Shown here piece by piece: positions 1 through 36,852 of a DNA stretch of 64,000 bases. The translations under genes and the position numbers were made by a program. The stretch is from Lumbricus terrestris (taxonomy: Eukaryota; Annelida; Clitellata; Crassiclitellata; Lumbricidae), in NCBI GenBank assembly GCA_949752735.1, contig OX457039.1:21684830-21748829 (forward strand), read 5' to 3'. The notes under the pieces were generated by a model. The model had not been told where the DNA came from, made no database searches, and was given only the letters and a program-made list of their open reading frames with translations. Numbering within the stretch: position 1 is the stretch's first letter; the number at the start of each line of letters is the position of its first letter.

Positions 1-109
1 GATCATGATGATGGAGAACTCTGGAAAAAGATAGATAGCCTGAGTTTGAATGAGCCCACGATGGAAAAGACCGGGTGGATCAAACTTTGTTTTGTTCCAT
101 GGTCGATAG
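1..109 (+). CDS. Possible partial internal exon of an unidentified upstream gene
   Basis: Frame 1 is open from the first base and reaches a plausible splice donor (GTAAAT at 110-115); the same frame meets a stop shortly after it. The encoded segment is acidic at first and ends with the residues GWIKLCFVPWSI, which looks like globular protein and not repeat. I do not recognise the family, and the acceptor side lies outside the window. It could equally be a chance open frame of 36 codons. Confidence 0.25.
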
Positions 110-411
110 GTAAATATACACCTCTTGAGATGTGACCTATGTCAACACTTACGTGTCTTCTGGCAACGATTATACATTGGGGTGGGGTTGGGTGAGGTGG
201 GGCGCTACTGAAAACTGGCCGCCACTCGTAAACACGACCAATTCAGGCCACTTTCCATCACTCAGGTATACATCCCAATTCTTGATTTGAATTAATGAGA
301 CCATTCAGCAAGATTATTACTATTTTTAATACCCAATATTTCTTGTAACTCGTTTGAGTTATCGCATCTTCCAGCGTCTTTCTATCTGTTTTAAAGTGCG
401 GATGTTTTCAG
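110..411. other. Unassigned stretch
   Basis: No coding, RNA or repeat signal is seen here apart from a short G-rich patch near 178-204. It may be intron of the possible upstream gene or intergenic DNA. Confidence 0.4.
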
Positions 412-414
412 AAG

Positions 415-455
415 CACTTTGTAGACTTCACTTTGTAGACCTCACTTTGTAGACA
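415..455 (+). repeat. Short tandem repeat, three copies of a 13-14 bp unit
   Basis: The unit CACTTTGTAGAC is repeated three times with 1-2 bp spacers. No function is implied. Confidence 0.7.
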
Positions 456-540
456 CCTAACTAAGGACGAGATCCGAAGAAGATCATTCACTTATTCTTT
501 TTGAGCTTCTTTGTTGATCAATTGTGTCTCGGAATAAAAT

Positions 541-718
541 ACTACTATATTACTGCAACTACTACTGCAAATACTGCTGCCAGTGCCACGACAACAACAT
601 CAACAACGACTGCTACTATTACTACTAGGCTTACTACTACTACTGCTACAACAACACAAAAAACAACTACTAGGGTACTACTAGCACTAATAATAACAAC
701 AACAACAACAATAATAAT

Positions 719-788
<70 letters not shown>

Positions 789-791
789 GTG

Positions 792-844
<53 letters not shown>

Positions 845-852
845 CAATCAAA

Positions 853-934
<82 letters not shown>

Positions 935-935
935 G
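541..935. repeat. Trinucleotide microsatellite, (TAC)/(ACA) grading into a long (AAT)n
   Basis: An impure stretch of TAC and ACA triplets is followed by roughly 230 bp of nearly pure AAT, broken once near 788 and once near 842. The poly-Ile, poly-Leu and poly-Tyr frames on both strands come from this repeat and are not genes. Confidence 0.95.
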
Positions 936-1887
936 TGCACTTTCGCCAGCCATGAAATCAACGATTAGGGCCATTCTGGACTTGTTTTTAAACAAGTAGT
1001 TAATGTAAATCTTCGAGAATTTCTCAGCGCCCACAAAAGCCACGTCAGGGAGACCAGCTTATTCACCGGCGCTCAAAGTCCTTGAGGGATCCTAAATACC
1101 TTGGGCACAAAAATAATAACAATGATAATAACGATAGCAACAATAATAATTATAATAGTAATAATAATAATAAAACTTTTGATTATAAATACCTCGGATA
1201 AATGTGGTATCATCCTTATTTTTTAAAATTGCCATATTTTAGAACGCGCATGAATAAAATTGAATCGTGCACAAAAGGGCGTAAGAGGAAAGTCTACTCG
1301 AAAATGTCTGTAGCAGGTTATGTCTTGAGGCTACTTTGAAGTAGCGATATTGTTAGAGTTTTAGGTACAAAGTCCGGAGGTTTATTCCATCAAATGCACT
1401 ATTTCCGACTTTTCCAGATTGTCGTGTGTCAACAACGTCAACTTGAGACGAATATAGTAGTCCTCTTCTGGATTGGAGAGATGAACATGGTATGATAAAA
1501 GAGGACACATAAGAAGGAGATAAATTTGTGTGGACTCGGTGCATTATAAGACATGGTTTGAAAACTACGCTGGTCAGAACGGAAAGCCAACGTACTGCAC
1601 GGACGAGTTCTTGTTCTTAGGTTCTCTGACTCGTGAGTACGGTAGCTTATATTTCACTTCCTCGTTATTATTATTATTTATTATTTTTAAAATTATTATT
1701 ATTATTATTGCTATTTATTATTGTTGTTATTTAAAAAATGCCCCGAGGTAAACATGATCCCTCAAGGGCTTCAACGTTAACTATGAAACACATTTGTCTG
1801 GAATGGACCCTATTCGTCAAGATCCAAGTTGATAAAAGTAGGCCTACCCCAAAATGCCACACCATTGAAGCGCCGCATCGCTAATTG
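936..1887. other. AT-rich unassigned stretch
   Basis: It contains small AAT patches near 1100-1170 and TTA patches near 1664-1720. An open frame at 1530-1751 (+) begins MDSVHYKTWFENYAG and has a non-repetitive first half, but its second half runs into the TTA repeat. I found no convincing splice context for it and did not call it a gene. Confidence 0.4.
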
Positions 1888-2106
1888 AGGGGCGCGGTGG
1901 TGTAGTGGGTATGTTCGTCGCCTTGCAACCAGAGGATTGCAGGTTCGAATCCACCTCCTCAAGCCGCCGTGTAGGGACCCTGAGCAAGTCATTCATTCGC
2001 AATTGCTCATGTGCTTCGGCGTGAAACTCCGATGCAATGTATGCGCAGATGTCGGGAACGCCTCTGAGTAGAGTTCTTGAAAGGGCGCTATAGAAATGGA
2101 GAAATA
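1888..2106 (+). mobile_element. tRNA-derived SINE
   Basis: The head has a polymerase III A box (TGGTGTAGTGGGT near 1898) and a perfect B box (GGTTCGAATCC at 1942-1952). The body continues to a 3' segment, GCGCTATAGAAATG, near 2088. The inverted copy at 20,266-20,462 shares the head and most of the body, which supports a dispersed family and argues against a true tRNA gene. The 3' segment resembles the ends of the L2-like LINEs in this window, so the SINE probably borrows their reverse transcriptase (inference). An A/T-rich triplet tail follows to about 2265. Confidence 0.85.
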
Positions 2107-2895
2107 AAATTTTAAAAATATAATAACAATAATTATAAGAAGAAGAAGAAAAATAATCATCATAAAAAGTGAAAACTACATCGAAAACTAAAACTTACAT
2201 AATAGTAATAATAATAATAATAATTTTAAAAAATAATAATAATCTAAACCTATAAAATACAAGTCGTAACAATTTAATGAACCAATTTTCTTCTTATCCA
2301 CCCGACCGATTTTTCTCAATATTTACAAAAATACTTTTTAGCACCTCTGGACGACACTATCGGGCTTCGCGATCCAAAAATCTTACCTCTTTCCGAGATT
2401 GAAAATTTTCATTTGCTACCCAATCCTGACGCTCTGTTTAAGCTGGGACAAATATCTATATAAAGACGCCATTTGCTTTCAAACATATTTTCAAAAGTCA
2501 TTGAAACCATCGATGATATATTGATGATTGAGACCAGTACATTAATGACGTCATGGCCTATTTTAAAATTATAGCGCATTATGCCGTTAATTAATAGGCC
2601 TATCTATACCGTATCGTATCACTAGCCTATTTAAGACGCAATAATTTTCGCCGATCGGTTTTCAACGAACCAATAGATTTTTAACCTCATTTTTCGCCGA
2701 GGGCATATCTTTTGACACGCGGTTTCGCAAAAATGCTGAATATATAGCGTAAACATGGATGGGTGTGAGATGGGTTGGACAGAAAACATAAATGTCACGG
2801 GCAACGCTGGGCATTCAAAGTGGTTGGACCGGGTTGGGCCCGATGGAAGAAGGCGAGGTGAGAATGGCGACCAGAGTGGGACCGGATTGGGGCTG
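2107..2895. other. AT-rich SINE tail and unassigned sequence
   Basis: Bases 2107-2265 are A-rich with AAT patches. From 2266 to 2895 no feature is supported. Confidence 0.4.
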
Positions 2896-3160
2896 ATGAC
2901 GGGATGGAGGGGAGGGATGGAGGAGTGGAGGAGGGGAGGGACGGAGGGGAGGGAAGGAGGGGAAGAAACGAAGGGGAGGGGAGGGCGAGCGGGAGGGGGA
3001 GTGGGAGGGAGTAGGGGAGGGGAAGGGGAGGGAGGGGAGGGGATGGGAGGGGGAGAGGGGTGGGGAGGGGTGTGGGAGGGGAGGGGAGGGGAGAATGGAC
3101 GTAGGGAGGGACAGAGTAACGGAGGGAGCGAGGCAGAGGAAGGGAGGGAGGGTTGGACGG
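2896..3160 (+). repeat. Polypurine tract rich in GGGAGG
   Basis: About 260 bp of almost pure purine on the + strand is built of G runs of 3-5 separated by A. It is a candidate for G-quadruplex or triplex formation. Long open frames on both strands across it (Gly/Glu/Arg-rich or Pro/Ser-rich) come from composition. Confidence 0.9.
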
Positions 3161-3340
3161 TCTTTTCAGCCACAGCAACGCAGCTAGTAATTATATAATA
3201 TAGACTATGACTTCTTCAATTCTCACACACAACTAATTCAGAATTAAGTGCTAAAATATCAATGTGTAAAAAAAATAATAAGTTATAATCACTTTGAACT
3301 TTTAAAGAAAAATTAATAGGACCTACACCCCACTTAGGCC

Positions 3341-3386
3341 TATTATTATTATTATTGCTACTATTATTATTAGATTCATTAGGACC

Positions 3387-3425
<39 letters not shown>
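3341..3425. repeat. (ATT)n microsatellite
   Basis: ATT triplets are interrupted by a short segment ending GGACCT. Confidence 0.9.
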
Positions 3426-3426
<1 letters not shown>

Positions 3427-3873
3427 CTGATGATTACACTGATGACAATAGTGACAATAATTATAAAATTATAATATGCCCATAACGTACGCGAGTAGGC
3501 TACATGGGCCTACAGCCCTACACACAGACCGCAGATGCGCGACATACATTGTACATGCAATCATAAACACAAATGCCTTATGATGACATACGGTAGGCTA
3601 CTTATCAACAGAGCGCAAATCAAAAGAGCGCAAAAAACGGCGAAAATCAGTAGAGCGCATGGTCATTAGAGCGCATGGTCGAATGGACGAAACTCAAAAT
3701 GGCGCATGTGGGCTACGTCGCCTACCTAACAGAAAATAGGAAAATACTAAGGAGCAAAGATCAGTAAAAAACTAAATATGGTCAATTAACTATTTTCTTA
3801 TCCAGTAGAGCTCCAAAACGGTTCTGAAAAGAATACTCGAACACAGGCGCACACACAGACACAGACACACACA
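3426..3873. other. Unassigned stretch with GAGCGCA repeats
   Basis: Bases 3610-3680 contain several spaced copies of AGAGCGCA (for example near 3611, 3625, 3652, 3668), suggesting a decayed repeat or element end. A (CA)-rich patch at 3840-3873 abuts the next element. Confidence 0.4.
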
Positions 3874-4307
3874 GGGGCCGTCCATAAAGTACGTCACGCT
3901 CCAGGGGGGAGGGGTGTAAGAAAGTGTGACAGTTTGTGACAGGGGGAGGGAGGGTCAGGCCATGTGTGACGTCACACATTTATTTTTTAAATTCTTTTTT
4001 ATTTTTTTGTTCTTAGTACCTAAAATCCGACCCGGCCAGGCAAGGCGTGTCTAAAACCCGGCCTGGCGGGATAAAAGTTGATTGCCCGTCACTATCAAAG
4101 CGTTTAGGGACACACGTCACTATCAGAGGGATTAGGGATAGTATCCTAGGGTTTAGAGGGTTGGGCAAATGTTTCTGTTTTTAAATTTTTTTTTCGAAAG
4201 TGTGACGTACTTTAAGGGGGGGTCCGAGATTTGTGACAGTTTGTGACAGGGGGCAGGGGGGGTAAAAAATGGTCAAAAATAGCGTGACGTACTTTATGGA
4301 CGGCCCC
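3874..4307. mobile_element. Non-autonomous TIR element (434 bp)
   Basis: The ends are inverted copies of GGGGCCGTCCATAAAGTACG. Inside both ends lies a G-rich subterminal motif, TTTGTGACAGGGGG, in inverted orientation. The terminal sequence is one I know as common in invertebrate genomes, but I do not assign a superfamily. A target duplication is unclear, with at most ACA on both sides, because the flank is a CA repeat. There is no coding capacity. Confidence 0.85.
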
Positions 4308-4531
4308 ACAGACACCCATACGCACATAATATACATTATCCAGACACCGTTTTAGCGCATTCGGGGCAAGGCCTGTAGAAAGAACTTTGTTCCTGACCTT
4401 TCGATTTGTTTAAGTCAACACGGATGAGTGGGATGATGAAATGAAACGCTGCAGACCTCAACTGCGTCCTTTGCTTAAGATTACGTCAAGCAGTTCACGA
4501 CGACGAAGTAGAAGCCTGTATACTCGCTACT

Positions 4532-31184
<26,653 letters not shown>

Positions 31185-32067
31185 ACAAACGCAAATTCTA
31201 ATACGGAGCGGACATCAGTCTCTACAATCGCATCTGTTGAATTCCAATCCATTATTATGAATATTATGTAGCCTATATAACCTATATAATCTATATCTAT
31301 AGTTACTCGCAAACTGATTAACCTACGTCTGTACTCTACACTTATTTGAACACGATGTCATTCTGAACTGTGAAACACTAATTATGGTTTGCTTATCGTT
31401 TTGGAATTATATATTAATTAACCATATTTTCAATTGAACAATTTAAAATGCATCTATATCAAACATTAGGCGTGTATGGCCTATTGCTATGTCTGCATTT
31501 TATGCTTCTTATTGACCTGAAACGCGAACAGCTCATAATATTCTCAATAGCATTTTGCTAATCCTTATATAGTTTGGAGAACGTAAATTTCCTTAGTGAA
31601 CATTTTGATCTATTAATTAGGCCTACTCTATTTTTCTTCGGTTTCTTCTTTTGTATTCGTTTCCCAGTTATTTTCTTCATTTTCATTATTCTTTTCTTTC
31701 TTTGTCGGTTTCTTTCCTCTTTTCTATTGTCTCCCTTCCTGCTTTGACTAAGTCTACGCCCAGGTAATCACTGAACCAAAAACCATGCCTGCCAAAATAA
31801 CCGACCCACCCATTTCCCATCGTTCTTTTCTCTCGAAACCCCTTGAAAGACAGCTTCACTGCATGCAGCTCAATTCTTCCTTGTTTTATGCATGCTGCAG
31901 GGCGCCTACCCCTAGCCAAATCTGGATCTACATGTGGAAGTAGGCTAACTACCTCACAGAAACCGCCTTTTCCTTTCTGTCAGACAGGGCTATGTGCACT
32001 GTGCAGCCATTGGCAAGTCTCATATTTCCCTTTTAGCGTTTTGGACATCCCTTTTAGCGTTTTGGAC
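31185..32067. other. MIOX 3' UTR and flanking DNA
   Basis: AT-rich sequence after the MIOX stop. No clear AATAAA is visible in the first 500 bp, so the 3' end was not placed. A 22-bp tandem pair, TTTTAGCGTTTTGGACATCC, lies at 32031-32072. Confidence 0.45.
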
Positions 32068-32206
32068 ATCTCTTCTGCTTTGACATGGTGTACCACGAGA
32101 TTTTGTTTCAGTGATGATTTTTTTTATCTTGTTGCCTGTCTGGTTATTCCCCTTCTTTGGTTTAAATCCTATCTTACTGACCGCTCGCAGATGGTCGTCC
32201 TTTGAG
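32068..32206 (+). mobile_element. LINE reverse transcriptase remnant
   Basis: One frame reads FDMVYHEILFQ and a second reads WFKSYLTDRSQMV, both characteristic of LINE polymerases, separated by a frameshift and deletion. Confidence 0.65.
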
Positions 32207-32234
32207 AGTTGAGACTCATGAGTGGCCTATGCCA

Positions 32235-33092
32235 CGCAGTCGATGGAGTCGTGTGCTAGCCTACGATCGACTTGGCTAGGCCGAAGATCGACTCGATCGA
32301 CTTCGTCGACTTGGACTGTGGCCTTCTGGCCAAAATTGCCATGGACAGCGGCATTCTTATATCCCAGTAGCCTACCTACATTACGGTAGGCCTACTCGTG
32401 AATTTCAAAGACAGCAAAAAATTAATGTTCCAACGCGTCATCAAAATTACAAGTGTTTTTCTGTCAATCCATGTGACACAAATTGTTTTCTATATTTTAA
32501 GCATTTCCTATATGGATGGTAACAAATCACTAGTAATGTATGCACTTTTTTTAAAAGAAATAGGATGACCGTATAGGTCAAATAATTATAGGCCTATGAA
32601 TCGTGTGCGCTGGTTGCCGCTCGTTGTATAACGTGGAAGAAAATGTTACCACACATCAGATCAGTGAGATGTGGACGTAGCAAGTCCTGATCTAAAGTCT
32701 AAAGACAGACTGTTGAACGTTCTACGACTATCAGAACTAACTAAAGTGCTTAAATTTGCAGAAACTAAGGCATTCGCATCTTAATAGCTCCATTTCACTC
32801 TAAATTTGTGGGAAAGTAGGATAGGTCTAACGTATAACGTGGAAGAAAATGTTAGACTAGACTATAGTTAGGCCCAATACCTTCCACAGTTCCAATAATT
32901 ATATAAAAGCATCAGCGGCCAAGAGGTTCGTTACTTGTATAATTATATATCATGTAGGTCATTAATTTTGTGAGTTGTGGCGTAGCTGTAAAAAGTAAGT
33001 AAAATCCTTATAAGTCGAGTCGAGTCGAGGAAACAACGATCGACTCGACTTGGCCGAGTTGCGATCGACTGGATCGATCAACTGAATCGACT
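32235..33092. mobile_element. Probable foldback element with GATCGACT motif
   Basis: CGATCGACTTGGC and GATCGACTCGATCGACTTCG cluster at 32268-32320. Inverted counterparts (CGATCGACTCGACTTGGCCG and GATCGACTGGATCGATC) lie at 33015-33092. Ends and target duplication could not be placed. Confidence 0.5.
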
Positions 33093-33095
33093 ACG

Positions 33096-33210
33096 TAGTG
33101 GTTCCCAACCCGTGGCCCGCCAGACATAAAAAATGGCCCTCGTCTCTAAAAGACTTAACAAAAATATATGAAAAAATTGACAATTTTAACAGGATAGACA
33201 ACATAGTTAT
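33096..33210. mobile_element. Truncated copy of the 4.8 kb hAT MITE
   Basis: It begins GTGGTTCCCAACCCGTGG and continues with ATATGAAAAAATTGACAATT, matching the reverse complement of the right half of the element at 4769-5126. The other terminus is missing or not recognisable. Confidence 0.7.
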
Positions 33211-33541
33211 ACTAGGCCTATCTACAATTCTACATTTTTGCATCACATGAACTGTTTTAATATAGGCCTACTATAATCAAATTTACGATTATGTGATAAT
33301 AATAATAATATTACTGACTATTTTAATAAATGACATAATCATAATTATTATAATGAATGTGATTTAATATAAATAAGCCTACTTGTACAAATACTATTTT
33401 TTTACAACTAAATGGCTTCTCTCCAGTGTTATATTTCAAATTCGAGACTCAAATTTCAAAATGTTGTGTTCCTTGAACACTTAGTAAAACAACATCATTA
33501 TTACGAAGGTCCACATTGTATTTTCATTCTATTGCGTTGTA

Positions 33542-34722
33542 GGGTAAAATGGGGTAATTTCGGCACCTTAAGCAGCTTTTCGAATATATGTGATGTCATT
33601 ACATTTATAAGATCCACTGAGGTTCCTATAGTTTGCTACAACCCTAAGCCGCCGATGTTGTGTTTTCCACGTCGACTAATAACTTTCCATGGCTTGTGAC
33701 AAATATAGTGACGCTGGATTCATCTACATTCAAGATATTCTCCGCCGGCATGAGCTGCTTCTCGCTGCTGTCGAACAAAAATATTTTGCAATTAATTGAA
33801 GAACTTGTCAACTTTGGGTTTGTTAAAACCCGATGCCCTTAATTTGTATTGAAGTCGATCGGTTCTGCTACCCGTACGGACAACTCACGATGACGTTTCA
33901 GGGATCCGATGAGCCAGTCATTTCCTGCAGCTTTCTCTCTGGTATAAAATCGTTGACCCATAGAACACTTCATCACAGCGCCGTTAACCAAAACCCTTTT
34001 CACACAGATTTGAAGAGTTTGGCATGGGATCCGAAACTGCATAGGCCTAGCAACTGCTCTCTTTGAACGCCCATCAACAAGCATTGACTTTGCTGGAAAA
34101 CTAATCTCATCATTCGACCACTAAGTATATCGTCCCCGTTTAGAGCTTGGCACAGTTCTCTGACTCGAATCATCATCCATTTTGCTTGAATAAACACTCG
34201 TGAGTTTTAATTACACAACGGCTACTAACAGAACTAAGACGATAATTGAACCGAGGCCTATTGAAATAAGGCAGAATGGTAATTTCGGCACCATCCCTGG
34301 GCAAATTTCGGCACTGCCGGAATTAGACAAGATTTCGGTGCCGAAATTTGCCTCACATGTAGGCCTCACTCTGCAGATACGTAAAATAAATAATCAGTTG
34401 CTATACATCGTATTATCGTTCAGCATGATGCACCCTGGTAGCCATACTTGTAGAAAAATCAGTACATTTATTTTTGTGACCGACACCAGATTTTCAACAG
34501 AGTTTTTTCTAAATTGAGAAACAATTAAGAAAATGCTTCAAAACAAAAATGACTTAACAAAAGTGTTTTTAATGTGATTTAAACTTCTTTTTTGAACTTT
34601 TCTAATGATGTAATGTTGTGATCTATGACGTCACACCATAGAGGTATCTTAGTGAAAGATAGTTTCTCGGCTACTGGGGGGTGCCGAAATTAGCCCCATG
34701 CCGAAATTACCCCACTTTACCC
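33542..34722. mobile_element. TIR element with TAATTTCGGCA motif (1.18 kb)
   Basis: The ends are inverted copies of GGGTAAAATGGGGTAATTTC (one mismatch), followed by GGCA. TA lies on both sides (33540-33541, 34723-34724), so a TA duplication is possible. The motif ATTTCGGCA recurs at 34271, 34307 and 34331 in the interior, and inverted near 34683. Open frames inside have no recognised domain. Confidence 0.75.
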
Positions 34723-34798
34723 TACTCTATCCATAAATTTACGTAGGCCTAACGCCTCTCGCAGTGCACACTGATCAAAATTCAGAATCACTAAGCAG

Positions 34799-34944
34799 CA
34801 TAGGTGCAATCACGTCCTAAAAGTTGGGGGGACCAAATGAATCACGTCCTAAAAGTTGGGGGGATTATAATAATAAAGTTATGTGGACCACTCAAAAGTT
34901 GGGGGGACGCGTCCCGTGGGTCCCATAGGGTGGTTGCGCTTATG
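34799..34944. mobile_element. Short hAT-like element (146 bp)
   Basis: The ends CATAGGTGCAA and TTGCGCTTATG are inverted with mismatches. Flanks are CTAAGCAG (34791-34798) and CCAAGCAG (34945-34952), an 8-bp duplication with one mismatch. CCTAAAAGTTGGGGGGA is tandemly repeated inside. Confidence 0.75.
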
Positions 34945-34952
34945 CCAAGCAG

Positions 34953-35944
34953 TAAACACAATGCATGGCTACCAAATTCTGGCAGTTTGGTAGTTCCTGC
35001 CTGGTTTGTGTACCATGCACTTGTAACAATTTTTGCTAATTGTATCTTGGTCAGCAATTCAGGACCGTCTTGGGCAATAGAAATAGGCCCTAAGCTGATT
35101 GAATTGCAACAAATAGGCTATAAGCCACTATAATTTTTGATGGGCCTAAGTTTACTCTCGTCAGCAATTATTCATTATTGTATAGTCCATCACCAGCAGA
35201 ACTGAGTTGCTGAACTTGATAAATAAAGAAATTATTGTGATTATAAGTATATTTATCGAAATCTCAAACCACCCTTTTATCAGCACTGAAGTGTTAGAGC
35301 AATTTTGTTACCATAAACAGCTAGTACATTAGGTCTACAATGTGGAAACTCCAAAAAATAATATTGTTAAGTATAGGTCTATTCACTAAGTCCTGTACAC
35401 CACTCTTTTCAGCAATCCCTCCACTGAAATATAGTAGTCGTAAAAATGACAGCTTAAAATGCTGAAATTGCAATGCGGAAATTTAAAAAAATTCTTACAG
35501 GGAAGAGAACATCCCCCAACCCCCCAAACCCCCATATCAGAAACCTTCATTCACCAGAGGATAGCATATTGCCAAGAGGGAAGGCCAGCCCAGAAAGAGG
35601 CCCTAAGAGGGGGAAGAAGATGGATTGAGCCCGGCTGCTTAGGGGTGGATAGAAACCCCTGGTCTGGACAATTTTAGACCTAAGTTTATGCGCAAAGTCA
35701 ATGAAGTAGGCCTATAATATTTCTTACACTAACTAAAATCAATTTAAGCTTCAAATGAACAACGAATAAATTCGCAATTGTGTATTGTATCGTATTTAAT
35801 CATCTATAAAGCGATCTAGAAATCTTACAGACAGCGGAACAATATCGAGCTTCTGGAGCTGCTGGAGGTAGTTATAACCAGATGAGGCGAGTCTTGGAAG
35901 TAAAGGGAAGGCGATAGTGAGAGATGCAACACACCCAACTAAAT
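34953..35944. other. Unassigned intergenic stretch
   Basis: AT-rich. Bases 35783-35830 (TATTGTATCGTATTTAATCA, then TATAAAGCG) match the 3' tail of the L2-like family as seen at 47,716-47,745, so a short LINE tail is likely. Confidence 0.45.
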
Positions 35945-36720
35945 CGTCGTCGTCGTGACCATCCTCATTGCTGAGGATCGGGGATCAGAGTCGACGACGC
36001 CATCTTCCTCCATCGCTCTCTGTTCCTCGCGGTCCTCACAGTCTGCCATCGCCATCCCCGTCCATTCCTTCACGTCATCCATCCATCTTCTCCTCGGCCT
36101 TCCCGTGCCCTTTTTCCGTCCAGATAGCCCTGACATATGAATGCCGGTGTCATGAAACGGAGTATCCCCCCTGAAAGCTATCCGGGGGGATGAATTAATC
36201 TATCCCCCGGATGGAATTAACCGGTCTATACTATCCGGGGGATAAACCATTCTATCCCCTTTTTTGAAAAATGCGCATAATAAAAACATTTATGCTGTAA
36301 TCAAAATTTAAAGTGACTCTAATTGTTTTAAGTGTCCTAGGCAATGCTCAGATAAAGGCAACTCGAATTTATTTAGTGACTCTGAGTGTTCTTAAGTGTT
36401 TTAAATGTTTTAAGTGCTCTAAAAACAGGGCAAAACAAATTATCTAGTCGGAAAAACATACCTGTTAGTGTCATTGTTCAAAACAAAGCAGATGAAAATT
36501 AATTTGCAAAAAAAACTACACGCGGAAGCGGTTTTTTCGACTTTTTTAATTTTGGGGGGATACAATTAATACGGGGGATACTCTATTTCGTGACACCGGC
36601 AGCTTGTCCGCTCTGATCATGTGTCCGAAGTAGTTCAGCTTCCTTCCTTTCACCACCTCCAGCAGGCGCCGCTCCGGCTGCAGCTCTTCCAGTATAGATT
36701 CATTAATTTTGTTCTAAACT
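35945..36720 (-). mobile_element. LINE reverse transcriptase C-terminal fragment split by a foldback insertion
   Basis: On the - strand, 36720-36600 reads ERRLLEVVKGRKLNYFGHM and then IRADKL. The insertion at 36148-36595 interrupts it, and 36147-35945 continues with GTGRPRRRWMDDVKEWTGM. Both parts belong to the known C-terminal GHMIRADKL...GRPRRRW...DDVKEWTG region. Removing the insertion and one CCGG leaves the open frame running across the site for more than ten codons. Confidence 0.8.
36148..36595. mobile_element. TGT...ACA foldback element in a CCGG site (448 bp)
   Basis: The ends TGTCATGAAACGGAGTATCC and (on the other strand) TGTCACGAAATAGAGTATCC are inverted copies. The left arm continues with several TATCCCCCGG-type units. 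CCGG lies directly on both sides (36144-36147 and 36596-36599). The interrupted LINE frame supports CCGG as a true 4-bp duplication. The form (TGTNR termini, 4-bp duplication) recalls Ginger-type elements, but no integrase-like gene is present, so that is only a suggestion. Confidence 0.85.
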
Positions 36721-36852
36721 CCCTCCAGCTGACCCAACTAAATACAAACTGTAATAAAAGTGGGCCACTTGCCGCCATTATATGGTAAGTCGTGCTCGAA
36801 CTTTTATTATTTAAATTTGGTCCTAAATTTTATCTTCATACAGACCTAGCCT

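Noticed and set aside
501..1043. Poly-Ile, poly-Leu and poly-Tyr open frames on both strands
   Set aside because: They are translations of the AAT microsatellite.
1888..1965. Functional tRNA gene
   Set aside because: It has A and B boxes, but the sequence continues into a SINE body and is duplicated at 20.3 kb.
2631..3198. 180-, 147- and 127-codon frames, Pro/Ser-rich or Gly/Glu-rich
   Set aside because: They overlap on opposite strands across a polypurine tract and owe their length to composition.
34804..35133. 109-codon frame
   Set aside because: It starts inside a 146-bp hAT-like element and has no recognised motif.
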